Part shown: positions 63,813-64,000 of the stretch, one piece after another | Layout of the letters: each line of letters opens with the position of its first letter | Position numbering within the stretch: position 1 is the first letter of the stretch | Source of the DNA: CAWAHD01 sp963781785 | GTDB taxonomy: Bacteria > Planctomycetota > Planctomycetia > Isosphaerales > Isosphaeraceae | Length of the DNA: 64,000 nucleotides | NCBI GenBank assembly: GCA_963781785.1 | Contig: CAWAHD010000003.1 | Location: 682,001-746,000 of the forward strand | Direction: 5' to 3' | The notes under the pieces: model-generated | Database searches by the model: none | Told to the model about the DNA's origin: nothing | Seen by the model: the letters and a program-made list of their open reading frames with translations, nothing else | Program-made: the position numbers and the translations under genes

Positions 63813-64000
63813 TCAGAGCATGGGCAGATCGAGCTTTTCTTCGCCGGCGATCTTGCGGAGCTTATCCTGGGCTCGCGACTCGATCTGGCGGACGCGCTCC
63901 TTGGTGATGCCGAGCTCTCGGCCAAGTTGCTCCAGAGTTTGCTCGCTGGCGCCGCCCAGGCCAAAGCGGCTGATGATGATCTTGCGCTCGCGCTCATCGA
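63813..64000 (-). CDS. Sigma-70 family factor, region 4 (partial at window edge)
   Basis: The leftward frame at the right edge reads DERERKIIISRFGLGGASEQ, then TLEQLGRELGITKERVRQIE and SRAQDKLRKIAGEEKLDLPM before the stop at 63813. This is region 4.2 of a group 1/2 sigma-70 with the KERVRQIE helix. The rest lies outside the window, so which sigma factor it is cannot be told. Confidence 0.93.
   Translation of the reverse strand, partial: DERERKIIISRFGLGGASEQTLEQLGRELGITKERVRQIESRAQDKLRKIAGEEKLDLPML

Noticed and set aside
1..64000. tRNA or rRNA genes, integrase or attachment sites bounding the CRISPR island
   Set aside because: None could be recognised by eye; a tRNA scan would be decisive and was not possible.

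Overview
The window looks like a chromosome segment of a planctomycete, most likely from the Isosphaerales/Gemmatales side. The evidence is high GC content, tetrahydromethanopterin (H4MPT) C1 genes (fae, an mtdB-type dehydrogenase, a DUF1464 protein), a TIR-DUF1080 membrane protein, a Uma2 protein, several sigma-70 relatives, an Rpn/DUF4351 remnant and many short palindromic intergenic repeats. The taxonomic call is inference from gene content. Around fifteen genes carry single-base frameshifts or an in-frame stop, two of them in homopolymer runs (G6 at 30101, T7 at 59745). Either the assembly has indel errors or the locus is decaying, so broken frames are annotated across the shift.

Layout. 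0.3-3.3 kb: H4MPT C1 genes and a pterin dehydratase. 3.3-10.5 kb: SMP-30 protein, two glycosyltransferases, two sigma factors, a Rieske oxygenase. 10.5-12.4 kb: repeats and a Uma2 gene. 12.7-13.7 kb: an MDR oxidoreductase. 13.8-48.3 kb: a large type III-B CRISPR island. 48.8-53.4 kb: metK, galactokinase, DUF2784, methanethiol oxidase. 53.4-58.6 kb: a belt of gene remnants. 58.6-61.1 kb: a PIN/AbrB toxin-antitoxin pair and a complete ISKra4-type insertion sequence with a 9-bp target duplication. 61.2-64 kb: a tandem alpha/beta hydrolase and the end of a sigma-70 gene.

The CRISPR island has cas6 (minus strand), then a collinear plus-strand operon cmr2(cas10)-cmr3-cmr4-cmr5-cmr6-cmr1. It continues with overlapping starts into three unusual genes: a CARF-sensor protein fused to a histidine-kinase core, a 357-aa protein of unknown family, and a 1454-aa protein with a receiver domain, beta-helical repeats and two C-terminal membrane segments. 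After these come a HIRAN protein, a stand-alone CARF fragment, a full CARF/PD-(D/E)XK nuclease (Can2/Card1 type) and a Csx3-type ring nuclease. Two CRISPR arrays (about 46 and 70 repeats) flank a cas2-reverse transcriptase-cas1 adaptation module. My main hypothesis is that cyclic oligoadenylate made by Cas10 is sensed by the CARF kinase and passed by phosphotransfer to a receiver-controlled membrane effector. This would join type III CRISPR to a Detocs-like two-component defence architecture.

The two arrays have related 38-nt repeats, covarying stem bases next to an 8-nt handle, identically spaced leader boxes and one shared spacer. They are therefore probably served by the same Cas6 and the same Cas1-Cas2-RT machinery.
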